Source: DAORHV01 sp964458645
Lineage (GTDB): Bacteria > Patescibacteriota > Gracilibacteria > Peribacterales > Peribacteraceae
Length of the DNA: 64,000 nucleotides
Direction of reading: 5' to 3'
NCBI GenBank assembly: GCA_964458645.1
Contig: CAYWJU010000003.1
Location: 83,911-147,910, forward strand
Under the pieces are notes generated by a model. That model worked only from the letters and a program-made list of their open reading frames with translations. It searched no databases and was not told the origin of the DNA. The position numbers and the translations under genes are program-made. Positions 8,845 to 17,473 of this stretch are shown piece after piece (within the stretch, counting starts at the first letter, position 1; each line of letters opens with the position of its first letter).

Positions 8845-9933
8845 TTATTCCTTGTTCTTGATGTAGACGACTCCGGCCTGGCCCCAGGCCATGTAGCCGA
8901 TCGCGGAGCCGTCGCGGCTCCACTTCACTCGATTGCCGAGCGGACTGAAATCGCTGAGCTTCAGGTCGATGACGCTCGGCTCTTCGCCGGGCTGCGTCAT
9001 GTCCCACAAGCTGAGCGTGCCAGTCTTGGTGAGGCCGGCGAGGGTCTTGCCGTCGGGCGCGTACGCCAGGGACACCTGGGAATCTTTGGTATCCCATCGC
9101 GCGTTCTCACTCAGGCCATCGGCAGCGACGTCGTAACGCCGCAACTGCTTCGTGGCCTTTTCGTGGAGGACGACCTCTTTGCCGTCGGGCCGCAGCGCGA
9201 AGACGAAGGAAGGCTTCTCGACCCCCCAACCGTCCTTGGTAACGACCAGCTCCTTCGTACTCAGGCCACGCCTCTGCTTGGTCGGCAGGGCGATGTGCCA
9301 CAGGAACATCTGGTAGTCCTTGCCCTTGTACTTGCGTCCGTCCAAGAACATCACGCTGCCATCCTCGCTGAGGCTGTTGCCGCACATCAGATCGTAGCTG
9401 TGTGAGCTGCCGCTGCGACCCTTGCCGCTGACGCTCCAAAGCGTGATCCCGCCCGCGCCTTCGGTGTACAGCAACTCGTCGTTGCTGACCCAGGTCGCTG
9501 ACGAGACACCGCCGTAGCGCCAACCCACTTCGGGCGTGGCGGGCCCCCATTCTTGCGACTTCAGGTTGTAGGCGTGCACCCGCTGGTGGGTGCAGATCGC
9601 CAGCCACGTGCCGTCGGACATGACGTCCAACGTATTGCTGTGGCCGCACTTGATCTGCCAGGCCACTTCGCCGGCCTTGTCGTAGCCGCGGACGTTTTGT
9701 CCGACCTGCAGGATCAGCTTGCCGTCCGGGGTGACCGTCATCGCCCACGGGCCACCTTTCGGCTCCGTAGTCTTGACGACGGTGGGCACCGCGTCGGTGT
9801 CGATGACCTTCGGGAAGGTCGGGGCGGAGGCGGGGGCGCTGCTCTTCTTCGTGCTGGGCAGCAGGAAGGCCACGATGATCGCCGTGACAGCGAGGGCCGC
9901 GACAGCGGCCGCAAAGCGCATCTTCTTCGTCAT
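8845..9933 (-). CDS. Membrane-anchored WD40-like beta-propeller protein, probably acquired
   Basis: 362 residues. The start MTKKMRF is followed by one hydrophobic anchor (about 5-25) and then repeated propeller blades with motifs such as T-P-D-G-K, V-R-G-Y-D-K-A-G-E-V-A-W and T-L-S-L-W-D-M. WD40-like propellers act as binding scaffolds. No enzyme motif is seen. Base composition and third codon positions are clearly more G+C-rich than in the flanking genes. The start is preceded by GGAG ten bases upstream, whereas most genes here lack any Shine-Dalgarno site. Both facts suggest transfer from a G+C-rich bacterium. The style recalls planctomycete repeat proteins, but that origin is a guess. An in-frame GTG 20 codons upstream (9993) is an alternative start. 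Confidence 0.75.
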   Translation of the reverse strand: MTKKMRFAAAVAALAVTAIIVAFLLPSTKKSSAPASAPTFPKVIDTDAVPTVVKTTEPKGGPWAMTVTPDGKLILQVGQNVRGYDKAGEVAWQIKCGHSNTLDVMSDGTWLAICTHQRVHAYNLKSQEWGPATPEVGWRYGGVSSATWVSNDELLYTEGAGGITLWSVSGKGRSGSSHSYDLMCGNSLSEDGSVMFLDGRKYKGKDYQMFLWHIALPTKQRRGLSTKELVVTKDGWGVEKPSFVFALRPDGKEVVLHEKATKQLRRYDVAADGLSENARWDTKDSQVSLAYAPDGKTLAGLTKTGTLSLWDMTQPGEEPSVIDLKLSDFSPLGNRVKWSRDGSAIGYMAWGQAGVVYIKNKE

Positions 9934-10237
9934 ACTCGTCAGTCTCCAGGACACGACCGATTGGTCTTGGTTCGTGTCCGCCGATGTTGTCACAGAACGC
10001 TCCCCTGGCAGGGAGTCCCCTCACGATGCTGCAAGGCAGCGGTGTGAAAGGCGCCCACGATAGGCAGAGAAAAACTCTTGTCAACAAAACTGTTCATTGC
10101 CCATGTTGCAAGAACGCCAAAAGAAGACTGTCTACATGCTTCCTGCGGCCACTTAGCCCGTTTCAAAAAGCACGCTGTTTTTCGCCTGCTACGTGAATGA
10201 CTCGTACAGTCGGCATGCTTGGGCTTATACTCGCCGC
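9934..10237. other. Divergent intergenic region between WD40-like gene and alaS
   Basis: No gene seen. Most of it is the leader of the WD40-like gene on the minus strand. It contains an inverted repeat at 9948-9978 (GGACACGA/TCGTGTCC arms) just upstream of the GGAG site, and a second hairpin near 10003-10020 (CTCCC/GGGAG). The alaS -10 (TATACT, 10226-10231) lies at the right end. Confidence 0.5.
10057..10084 (-). promoter_or_regulatory. Promoter of the WD40-like gene
   Basis: -35 TTGACA (10084-10079), a 16-base spacer and -10 TATCGT (10062-10057) on the minus strand. The resulting leader is about 115 bases long. Confidence 0.55.
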
Positions 10238-12043
10238 ATGAAGCCTCTCTCCACCGCACAGATCCGCCAGATGTACTTGGATTTTTTCCAATCCAAACAG
10301 CATGCGATCATTGCCGGAGCCTCGTTGGTACCAGACAATGACCCCACCGTGCTGTTCACCACCGCCGGCATGCACCCGCTGGTCCCCTATCTGATGGGCC
10401 AGGCACACCCGGCCGGAAAGAGATTGGCGGACGTGCAGCTGTGCGTACGCACGCAGGACATCGACGAAGTCGGCGACAATACCCACCTCACGTGCTTCGA
10501 AATGCTCGGCAACTGGAGTTTGGGTGATTACTTCAAGAAGGAGGCTATAGCATGGAGCTATGAGTTTCTCACTAGCGAAAAGTACCTCGGCATTCCCAAA
10601 GACATGCTGGCAGTGACCTGTTTCGAGGGCGACAACGACGCACCCAAAGACACGGAATCAGCAGGATTCTGGAAGGAATGCGGCGTGCCGGAAGAGAGAA
10701 TCGGATTCCTGCCCAAGGCCAAGAACTGGTGGGGTCCGGCCGGAAAAACCGGTCCATGCGGACCCGATACCGAGATGTTCTACTGGGTCGGCGAGGGCAA
10801 GCCGCAGGGCAACCCGGCCACACACGATGCGCAGTGGATGGAAATCTGGAACGACGTGTTCCTCCAGTACAACAAGAAAGAGGACGGCACATTCGAAAAG
10901 TTGGCCAAGCAGTGTGTGGATACCGGCATGGGACTGGACCGCGTGGCCTGCACGCTGCAGAACGTGGAGAGCGTGTACGACGCCGACGCACTGAAGCCGG
11001 TGCTGGAAAAAGTGCTCGGCATGGCCGCGAGCAAAGACAAAGACGCCGTGCGCAATGCGCGAATTATTACCGATCACATGAAGGCAGCCGCATTCATGAT
11101 CGCCGACGGCATCACGCCGGGCAACGTGGACCAGGCCTACATTTTGCGTCGCCTCATCCGCCGTGCGATTCGTTCGGCTCGCAAGTTGGGCATTGAGCAC
11201 GCAGGTTCGTTCTGCCCGGGCGTCGCAGCAGAAGTGATCAAGCAGTACAGTTTCTACGCGCACGTTCCCAAAGCCGCCGACAAAATCGCATCGGTACTGA
11301 AACAGGAGGAAGAGCAGTTCGGCAAAACACTCACCGACGGCTTGAAGCAATTTGAGAAAGCAAAGGCAGTGTCATCTGGACACATCAATGGAGTCACCGC
11401 GTTCCACTTGTACGACACGTACGGATTCCCGATTGAAATGACGGTCGAGCTGGCTACCGAGAGCAACCTGAAGGTCGATATGGATGGCTTCAAGAAGGCC
11501 TTCGAGGAGCATCAGGCCAAGAGCCGTGCCGGCGCCGCACAGAAATTTGCCGGAGGACTCGCCGACAACTCTGGCGAGACCACCAAGCTCCACACCGCCA
11601 CACACCTGCTGAACCAGGCGCTGCGCACGGTGCTGGGCGACCACGTCTGGCAGAAGGGCAGCAACATTACCGCCGAACGTTTGCGCTTCGACTTCTCGCA
11701 TGGAGAGAAGATGACGCCGGAGCAGATCAAGAAAGTGGAGGAGCTGGTGAACGAAGGCATCAAAGCGGATGTACCCGTGAGCTACGTGGTGATGACCGTG
11801 GACGAAGCCAAGGCTGCTGGCGCCATCGGTGTGTTCGATGCCAAATACGGCGACAAGGTGAAGGTCTACACGATGGGCTCCTTCAGTAAGGAAATCTGCG
11901 GCGGCCCGCACGTGGCCCACACCGGTTTGCTCGGCAGCTTCAAAATTCAGAAGGAGGAAAGTAGCTCGTCGGGCGTGCGAAGAATCAAAGCCGTCGTTTC
12001 GGGCGGGCCGAAGGACATTCAGGTGGCCGAAGAAGCTCGCTAA
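10238..12043 (+). CDS. alaS: Alanyl-tRNA synthetase, short form lacking the C-terminal domain
   Basis: Charges tRNA-Ala with alanine. The start MKPLSTAQIRQMYLDFF was chosen because the -10 TATACT (10226-10231) ends six bases before it. The class II catalytic domain (about 1-250, with T-T-A-G-M and G-A-D-T-E-M-type surroundings) and the tRNA-recognition helices are present. The editing domain keeps its four zinc ligands: His452 and His456 (HTATH), then Cys554 and His558 (CGGPH). The protein ends at residue 601, soon after the editing domain. Usual bacterial enzymes are about 870 residues and carry a DHHA1/C-Ala domain, absent here. The stop is clean and the following DNA does not encode the missing part in any frame I could see. 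Some short AlaRS forms are known in reduced genomes. Confidence 0.95.
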   Translation: MKPLSTAQIRQMYLDFFQSKQHAIIAGASLVPDNDPTVLFTTAGMHPLVPYLMGQAHPAGKRLADVQLCVRTQDIDEVGDNTHLTCFEMLGNWSLGDYFKKEAIAWSYEFLTSEKYLGIPKDMLAVTCFEGDNDAPKDTESAGFWKECGVPEERIGFLPKAKNWWGPAGKTGPCGPDTEMFYWVGEGKPQGNPATHDAQWMEIWNDVFLQYNKKEDGTFEKLAKQCVDTGMGLDRVACTLQNVESVYDADALKPVLEKVLGMAASKDKDAVRNARIITDHMKAAAFMIADGITPGNVDQAYILRRLIRRAIRSARKLGIEHAGSFCPGVAAEVIKQYSFYAHVPKAADKIASVLKQEEEQFGKTLTDGLKQFEKAKAVSSGHINGVTAFHLYDTYGFPIEMTVELATESNLKVDMDGFKKAFEEHQAKSRAGAAQKFAGGLADNSGETTKLHTATHLLNQALRTVLGDHVWQKGSNITAERLRFDFSHGEKMTPEQIKKVEELVNEGIKADVPVSYVVMTVDEAKAAGAIGVFDAKYGDKVKVYTMGSFSKEICGGPHVAHTGLLGSFKIQKEESSSSGVRRIKAVVSGGPKDIQVAEEAR

Positions 12044-12128
12044 GGGGCTTCCTGAAGCCATGTTTCGGCGAAACGCGGCATCGATATTTGCTGCACGTCG
12101 CCGAGAAGCCATTTCTCGGAGTCCTAGA

Positions 12129-12157
12129 TTGAAAAAATAGCGTTTTTTTGGTATAAT
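12129..12157 (+). promoter_or_regulatory. Promoter of the 12166-16481 module
   Basis: -35 TTGAAA (12129-12134), a 17-base spacer and a perfect -10 TATAAT (12152-12157). It ends eight bases before the ATG at 12166, so the transcript should be leaderless. Confidence 0.75.
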
Positions 12158-12165
12158 TCTTTGAT

Positions 12166-12513
12166 ATGTCAAAACAAAAGAAAAATGGCTTCGCACAAAC
12201 AATTTTTGAGCACAGCATGCTGCTCGACGCTGCGGCGAAAGTTCGCGTGTCGAAAAAGATCGGCACTTTGAATTCAAACGATGCAGCCGTATTGCAAAAA
12301 CAACTGTCTTCTGCGGAGGCACACGAAATGGAAAAACTCATAGGCATGGGACTTTCGCGCGCGATCGCACACAAAGACCAGCGCACGCTGGACGCTGTTG
12401 ATGCCTGGTTGCGCGGCACGAAACACGCGCTGCATTCCGCGGAGGAATCGGGTGAGCACCTTTCTGCCGAAGCATCGCTGAACGCCGCATTGGAACAACT
12501 CCCCAATTCATGA
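12166..12513 (+). CDS. Hypothetical small protein, 115 aa, first gene of the giant-protein module
   Basis: Not recognised. A charged, helical, soluble protein with a basic N-terminus (MSKQKKNGF) and no signal peptide. It is read from a strong leaderless promoter, and its stop overlaps the start of the 1323-residue protein by ATGA. The two products are therefore probably made in a fixed ratio and may interact. A chaperone or adaptor role is possible but unproven. Confidence 0.7.
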   Translation: MSKQKKNGFAQTIFEHSMLLDAAAKVRVSKKIGTLNSNDAAVLQKQLSSAEAHEMEKLIGMGLSRAIAHKDQRTLDAVDAWLRGTKHALHSAEESGEHLSAEASLNAALEQLPNS

Positions 12514-15500
12514 GCTCTCCTGAACAAGGGCGGCCGAATATCGACCAGGAACAACGTCGTCTGGATGGCCTCGATGGTACAACTGATGGCAAATTCGCCG
12601 ACGAAGAAGGCCTGCAGAAAACGTATGTAGATCGCGTGAACGATGCACAGGGACAGATCCGCAGGCTGCGCACGCAAGCAAGCACGCTGAAAGATGCCAA
12701 GCAAGACGGCTGGCAGGAAATGGAAGCGGCATGCGACGAACAAGAGAAAAAACTTTTCGATATCCTGCGAACGATCGTCACCCCCGCGCAGCTGCGCGAA
12801 GCCCAACAGAATGTCGAGAAGCAAATCAGTGCAACGATCGATTCCTTATCGACCGCACAGCCGGAAGGCGCAACCGAGAACACAGAGGTACGAAGAAAGC
12901 TGGAAACCGCAGCCGATGCGTTCCATACCCGGACAGTTGAGGTGCAAAGATTGGAAAAAAATATCCGAGACGCAATAGCACTGCTGGCAAAAGACACCGC
13001 CGATTACAGCAAGACGTGGTTTCAGAACGCCCAAAGCGCCGGCATTATCCGGCAACGCATCGAGCGCATCGGCAGGCTGCAGGGCGAACTGAAAACGGCG
13101 CAGGCGGCAATGGCGAAAGTCGGTGCAGAAGTCGTCGGCGGCGAAATAGCGCTGCTCCATGCGGATGCGGAAACGGCCTTCGCAAACGGGAACCGCTCGG
13201 CAGGCAACCGCCTGCTGCTGCGCATTTGGGAGCGGCATGGATCGAGCGTGGATCTGCAACGCACAAACCCTCAACTTGCAAAGAAGATCGGTCAGGCAAT
13301 CAACGAGTTGCGTGCGGCCGGCGAATTGACGGAGTTCGAACAACGCTTCTTCCGGGAAGACGTATCGTACGATGAGCTCCTGAAGCTTGCGGTCCAGGAA
13401 CACCGGAAAATGGAGGCTGCCACCGCACGTGATGCGGATATTGTGGATCAGCTGAAAAGCGGCGGCAGAGTGAAAATCGAGGTCTACAACATACCGCGAG
13501 ACATTCCGAACAATGTGGCGCTCTACGGCGGCTACCGCACGGTGACAACGCAGAACGGCGAAGTCTTTCAGGGTGTCGCGTTCAGCAACGAGGCGCTGGC
13601 GATCATCGACAAAAATCCACGAGATGTGGTGTTCCTGAAAAAGCCGTTCAGCATGCAAGCCAGCCCCGAACGGGGCATTGAACGTGCCGCGTACATCGAT
13701 GCTCAGGACTTGGCGTACGCACACCTGGAAGAAAACAACACCCGACTGGTGGTACAAGATCCGCGTACCAACAGACAGCTCCGCACCGCCAACGTCGGCA
13801 ATCTGGAACAAGATCGCGACGAGCGCGTGAACGATATCGTGCGTTGCTTGGATCGCGACCCCGCGATGACCACCCTGTTGGGGCAAGCTTCGAATATTCA
13901 TCGCGGCTGTGAAACCGTGCAAACGCTCTTCGCGGGCGGCATGCAAGGAGGAAAATATGAACAATTCGTGGAATTTTCACGCAACGGTGCCAACGAACTT
14001 CTGCAGAGCCTCAGCAATCCGGAGACACTGCAAAATGCGACGGCGGCCAGAGAACGCTTGCGCGCATTGAAGGGCGTGCAAATGGGTGTGGCACTTGGCG
14101 GGCTTGAAGGCGAGCTGGATAGACGCATCCAAGCATTGGACGCATTCATCGCGGTGCTGAAAAACACCGCACTGCGCACGGCTGTCGATACCATGCGGGA
14201 TAAATCGCAATGGAGCGCCGATACGTGGAGTAACTGGTGCAGCAAAGAGGGGCCGCGCATTCTTGCGGCAATTGCGGTTGCCGTTCTCGCAACCGCAACC
14301 ATTCTTCTGACCTGCGGAGCAGCAACGCCAATGTGGGCTGTCGCTGCTGCAGGAGCCGCAGGAGGCATGGCCGGAGCGGAAATTGCCAAGGAAGTGCAGT
14401 ACTCCATGGCGCAATACGACAAAGACGTTGCGGAAGGGCGTGCAACATACAAAGACCGATCGAAACTCGGCGCATATGTGGAAGGGCAAACCGTCCGCGA
14501 TCCCGTGACCGGCGAAGAGCGAGAGAGAACGCTGCTTGGCGATGTCATCAGCCCGTATGCACAGGAATTCGCCGTCAGCTTCGGCACGACACTGGTCACG
14601 CTCGGTGCATCGCAGGCTGCCGGATCGGGCATTAGTAATTTCTTGAACAATGGCCGCGTGCTGCAGGCGCTGAACAAGCATGCACCCACGCTGAACAGAA
14701 TGATGTTGCGGATGCAACGTCTGGAACAAGCCGTGGGAAACGGCGAGCGCGCCAAGAGCATTCAGGAATTCGTGAAGCGGCTCGCAAGCCAATTGCCCGG
14801 GGAAATCCGCGAAGAAATGACCGATGAACTGGTCGAGCAATCGACCGATCAATTTTTGACCGCACTCCAAACCAGTCTCGGCCAAGCCGAAAGCGGCATG
14901 GGTTGGGGAGATGCGGCGGCATTCATCGTCGGCACCGTGCAAAGCATCCGCATGCGCAGACCGGGTGTTATGACGTACCGGCCAAATGCAGGCGTCGATG
15001 TGCAACAGGCAGCTACCGACTTGCGTACGAGCCTGGAGGCAAAACAATACGTCGTGCAAATCGACAGTGAGAATCCTGCCGTGTTGTTGGTAACCAATGC
15101 ATCGGGCTCCGAGTCATTTCGTGTCGAACCCGATACCGAAGCCGACAGCCCAGCGGATACGCAGCGATCCTCCAAGCAGCTCTCGGAAGCAGACCTGAAG
15201 ATGAAAGAAACGATCATGAACTTACCCGATACCGAAGAAGGGTATGCCAAGCGCATCGAGGCGGCTGAGTATCTGCTGAAGACAGAGCTCAACGACGCCC
15301 AGAAAACCGCAATCCGCGCAGCGCACGACGTACCCATGGCGGGCGACCGCTACTCGTTTGCGGAGCTGCGACAAAAAATGAACATCCTCGAAGAAGCAGG
15401 ATTCACACCCGTACAGGCCGACCGCTTGTTGCGCATGGGCGTATGCGGCAGGCCCCCTGCTATCAACCAACCGACCGCCTCGCCCGAAGGGGCCGCGATT

Positions 15501-16481
15501 GACTGGCGTGGGAAGCACTATGCACTCACCAACCCCGCCACTGGAAAACGCGATATTTACGCATTAAAAAGCCGTTCACCAAACCTGGTGTTCGAACGGG
15601 CATACGGCGCGCCATCAATAATCAGTTTTGTTGCAGGCAGCCCAGAAGCTGCGGCAGTCCAACCCCAAAACGTCGATGTCGTTGCCGTACAACCGGGCGA
15701 CGTGGTCTGCATTCCGCAATTCGGCGCTTCGGGCGAGGATATGTGCAAGGTCACCGGATTTGATGCGCAGGGCAGGCCGGTGGCAAACAGTATCCGAGGC
15801 TCGGGCAGGCCAGTGACGCTGTATCCGGGGACCTTCTATCTGGAAACCAGTGCGGCAGCCGAAGTAAAACCTGCAGAGCCCACTCCTGAACCCCTACGCG
15901 TACAACGCGTGGATACATTGCCTACCACCGTTGGCGCAGGAGTACGCCTGAGCAAAATCGATGGCAGCTTCGAGATCGTGGGATCAATGCAGTCGGAAAT
16001 TCGCGTGGGCCAACCGCTCATCGTCCGCACTGCCGACGGGAGCAACACCATGACGAGCAAGGTGACGGAAATCCTGCTGTCCAGCGACGGCCGACGCATG
16101 ATCGTCACGCAGAACGGCAGTCGTTATCTGTTTCATGCGGAACCCCAAGCCGTAGTTGGCCAGGATTCGGTTGCGCCTCCGGGACGCGAGCCTCAGCAAC
16201 CGACCGCCATTCCCATGCTGCCCATTGCGCCCAACGTGCAGGTACGATTGCAACAGCGCAATGGCGCCCAGGCATCGGAAATCGTCGGCACCATCGGTTA
16301 CGGAATCCGCGTCGGCTACCCCATGCAAATCCGTGAAGCAAACGGCACGACGACGACCACGAGCCCGGTCGTGGAAATTCTGGCGCTTGGCGATCGCCGC
16401 ATGATTGTGACCAAGAGCGGCAGTCGGTACGAAATCACCACCCTCGACGGCGGACCGATTTCCAATGCCAAAGTCCCGTAA
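12510..16481 (+). CDS. Giant hypothetical protein, 1323 aa, with central membrane segments
   Basis: Not recognised. Residues about 1-330 are helical with coiled-coil character (many Gln/Glu/Arg, repeated A-Q-x-x-x-R-R-L). A mixed domain follows (about 340-460). Helices lead to a strongly hydrophobic Ala-rich stretch at about 583-628, enough for two membrane passes. After it comes a conserved-looking block (G-D-V-I-S-P-Y-A-Q-E-F) and an acidic helix (E-E-M-T-D-E-L-V-E-Q). The C-terminus holds two related beta domains of about 75 residues (near 1141-1215 and 1240-1312), sharing E-I-V-G-x-I/M, I-R-V-G-x-P and R-R-M-I-V-T-x-x-G-S-R-Y. There is no signal peptide. Size, coiled coils and membrane insertion suggest an envelope structural or secretion-related protein. 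The function is unknown. Confidence 0.85.
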   Translation: MSSPEQGRPNIDQEQRRLDGLDGTTDGKFADEEGLQKTYVDRVNDAQGQIRRLRTQASTLKDAKQDGWQEMEAACDEQEKKLFDILRTIVTPAQLREAQQNVEKQISATIDSLSTAQPEGATENTEVRRKLETAADAFHTRTVEVQRLEKNIRDAIALLAKDTADYSKTWFQNAQSAGIIRQRIERIGRLQGELKTAQAAMAKVGAEVVGGEIALLHADAETAFANGNRSAGNRLLLRIWERHGSSVDLQRTNPQLAKKIGQAINELRAAGELTEFEQRFFREDVSYDELLKLAVQEHRKMEAATARDADIVDQLKSGGRVKIEVYNIPRDIPNNVALYGGYRTVTTQNGEVFQGVAFSNEALAIIDKNPRDVVFLKKPFSMQASPERGIERAAYIDAQDLAYAHLEENNTRLVVQDPRTNRQLRTANVGNLEQDRDERVNDIVRCLDRDPAMTTLLGQASNIHRGCETVQTLFAGGMQGGKYEQFVEFSRNGANELLQSLSNPETLQNATAARERLRALKGVQMGVALGGLEGELDRRIQALDAFIAVLKNTALRTAVDTMRDKSQWSADTWSNWCSKEGPRILAAIAVAVLATATILLTCGAATPMWAVAAAGAAGGMAGAEIAKEVQYSMAQYDKDVAEGRATYKDRSKLGAYVEGQTVRDPVTGEERERTLLGDVISPYAQEFAVSFGTTLVTLGASQAAGSGISNFLNNGRVLQALNKHAPTLNRMMLRMQRLEQAVGNGERAKSIQEFVKRLASQLPGEIREEMTDELVEQSTDQFLTALQTSLGQAESGMGWGDAAAFIVGTVQSIRMRRPGVMTYRPNAGVDVQQAATDLRTSLEAKQYVVQIDSENPAVLLVTNASGSESFRVEPDTEADSPADTQRSSKQLSEADLKMKETIMNLPDTEEGYAKRIEAAEYLLKTELNDAQKTAIRAAHDVPMAGDRYSFAELRQKMNILEEAGFTPVQADRLLRMGVCGRPPAINQPTASPEGAAIDWRGKHYALTNPATGKRDIYALKSRSPNLVFERAYGAPSIISFVAGSPEAAAVQPQNVDVVAVQPGDVVCIPQFGASGEDMCKVTGFDAQGRPVANSIRGSGRPVTLYPGTFYLETSAAAEVKPAEPTPEPLRVQRVDTLPTTVGAGVRLSKIDGSFEIVGSMQSEIRVGQPLIVRTADGSNTMTSKVTEILLSSDGRRMIVTQNGSRYLFHAEPQAVVGQDSVAPPGREPQQPTAIPMLPIAPNVQVRLQQRNGAQASEIVGTIGYGIRVGYPMQIREANGTTTTTSPVVEILALGDRRMIVTKSGSRYEITTLDGGPISNAKVP

Positions 16482-16725
16482 AACCGATCTGCCTGCTGGC
16501 ATGAGCGATGACGCCCTGCGTTCGAAAGTACAACAGGATATTTTCAAGTTTTTGGACAGATTCCATCCGCGCAAAGGCACGGAACCCTATACGGCAATCT
16601 TCTTTGACAGAATTCTGGCAGGACGATACCGTTTGTCGCCTTTTTCATGCTCAAACCCCTCCCCGACCCCATCGGCATTCGCATCATGCAGCCCGGACCG
16701 AAGAACCTGCAATCCTTCGCTGTAA
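16465..16725 (+). CDS. Doubtful small open frame overlapping two genes
   Basis: The first ~53 codons read like protein (F-K-F-L-D-R-F-H-P-R-K-G) and the start overlaps the end of the giant gene by 17 bases. The rest becomes Ser/Pro/Cys-rich and overlaps the next gene in another frame. It may be a small coupled protein or the remnant of a longer one. It fills an otherwise empty 165-base gap. Confidence 0.3.
   Translation: MPKSRKTDLPAGMSDDALRSKVQQDIFKFLDRFHPRKGTEPYTAIFFDRILAGRYRLSPFSCSNPSPTPSAFASCSPDRRTCNPSL
16604..16632 (+). promoter_or_regulatory. Promoter of the 16647 gene
   Basis: -35 TTGACA (16604-16609), a 17-base spacer and -10 TACCGT (16627-16632). The predicted transcript begins about eight bases before the ATG at 16647. 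Confidence 0.6.
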
Positions 16726-17411
16726 AAAGGAATGTCGATGCAGGCAGCAACGTGAACATTATGCTGCCAGCCGGCTCAAACAGCAGATACAGCGCAACGC
16801 TGGCTGCTGCACTATTGGGTGCGTTGCATAACGAGTGCCGCGATGCGGCGATGCGGATCATCGCACGCGTGGACGTGCTCTCGACGCCGGCCGGCAAGAA
16901 TGTGAAGCACGGCGATGCCGCCTCGCTGGACGCGCTCATCGTCCAGATGAATGCAGATCCGTCGGCGTACGCCGATGAAACACTGAAAACATTCGACTGG
17001 CTGCGCGACGTGGAGCGATACTGTGAGCAGCGCGGACGCGAGATGATTCTGTTGATCCAGCAACAAACGAACTCACGCATCGAAGCCGAGCGTGCAGTCT
17101 GCCCGCTGGAAGCCGAGCGCGGCATCGTGGGCAATCCCAGCCATGTGATCCAGGTCGCACATGTCGGCAGTCTTGCCCGACGGCAGCGGATGGGCATTGA
17201 GGACGGCCTGTCGAAAAAGGGCGCATTGTCGATTGAACGAAACAATATCATCGTGGTCGCGCACAACCATGTTCGCGATCCGGCCAATCCGCTGATGGAA
17301 AATCCATTGGAAACCGCATCGCTGTTTGCGGCGACTCTCGAAGACCTGGGAGTACCACTGCAAGCCTTGCGGCGCTCTGCAGCGTTCCTGAAAGGATTGC
17401 TCTCCAAATAG
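16647..17411 (+). CDS. Hypothetical protein, 254 aa
   Basis: Not recognised. Soluble alpha/beta protein without signal peptide. It has an N-terminal strand-helix pattern with M-L-P-A-G-S-N-S-R-Y-S-A-T-L-A-A-A and a region D-V-L-S-T-P-A-G-K. A later I-I-V-V-A-H-N-H-V-R-D-P strand resembles nucleotide-binding or universal-stress-like folds, but only weakly. Its own promoter and short leader support the start. It follows the giant gene in the same direction and may belong to the same module. Confidence 0.65.
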   Translation: MLKPLPDPIGIRIMQPGPKNLQSFAVKRNVDAGSNVNIMLPAGSNSRYSATLAAALLGALHNECRDAAMRIIARVDVLSTPAGKNVKHGDAASLDALIVQMNADPSAYADETLKTFDWLRDVERYCEQRGREMILLIQQQTNSRIEAERAVCPLEAERGIVGNPSHVIQVAHVGSLARRQRMGIEDGLSKKGALSIERNNIIVVAHNHVRDPANPLMENPLETASLFAATLEDLGVPLQALRRSAAFLKGLLSK

Positions 17412-17473
17412 GAGTAACTCCGCGCCGGCCAACGGCTTTCGGGAAGTGCTTGAAGAGCCTAGAATCACCAACT

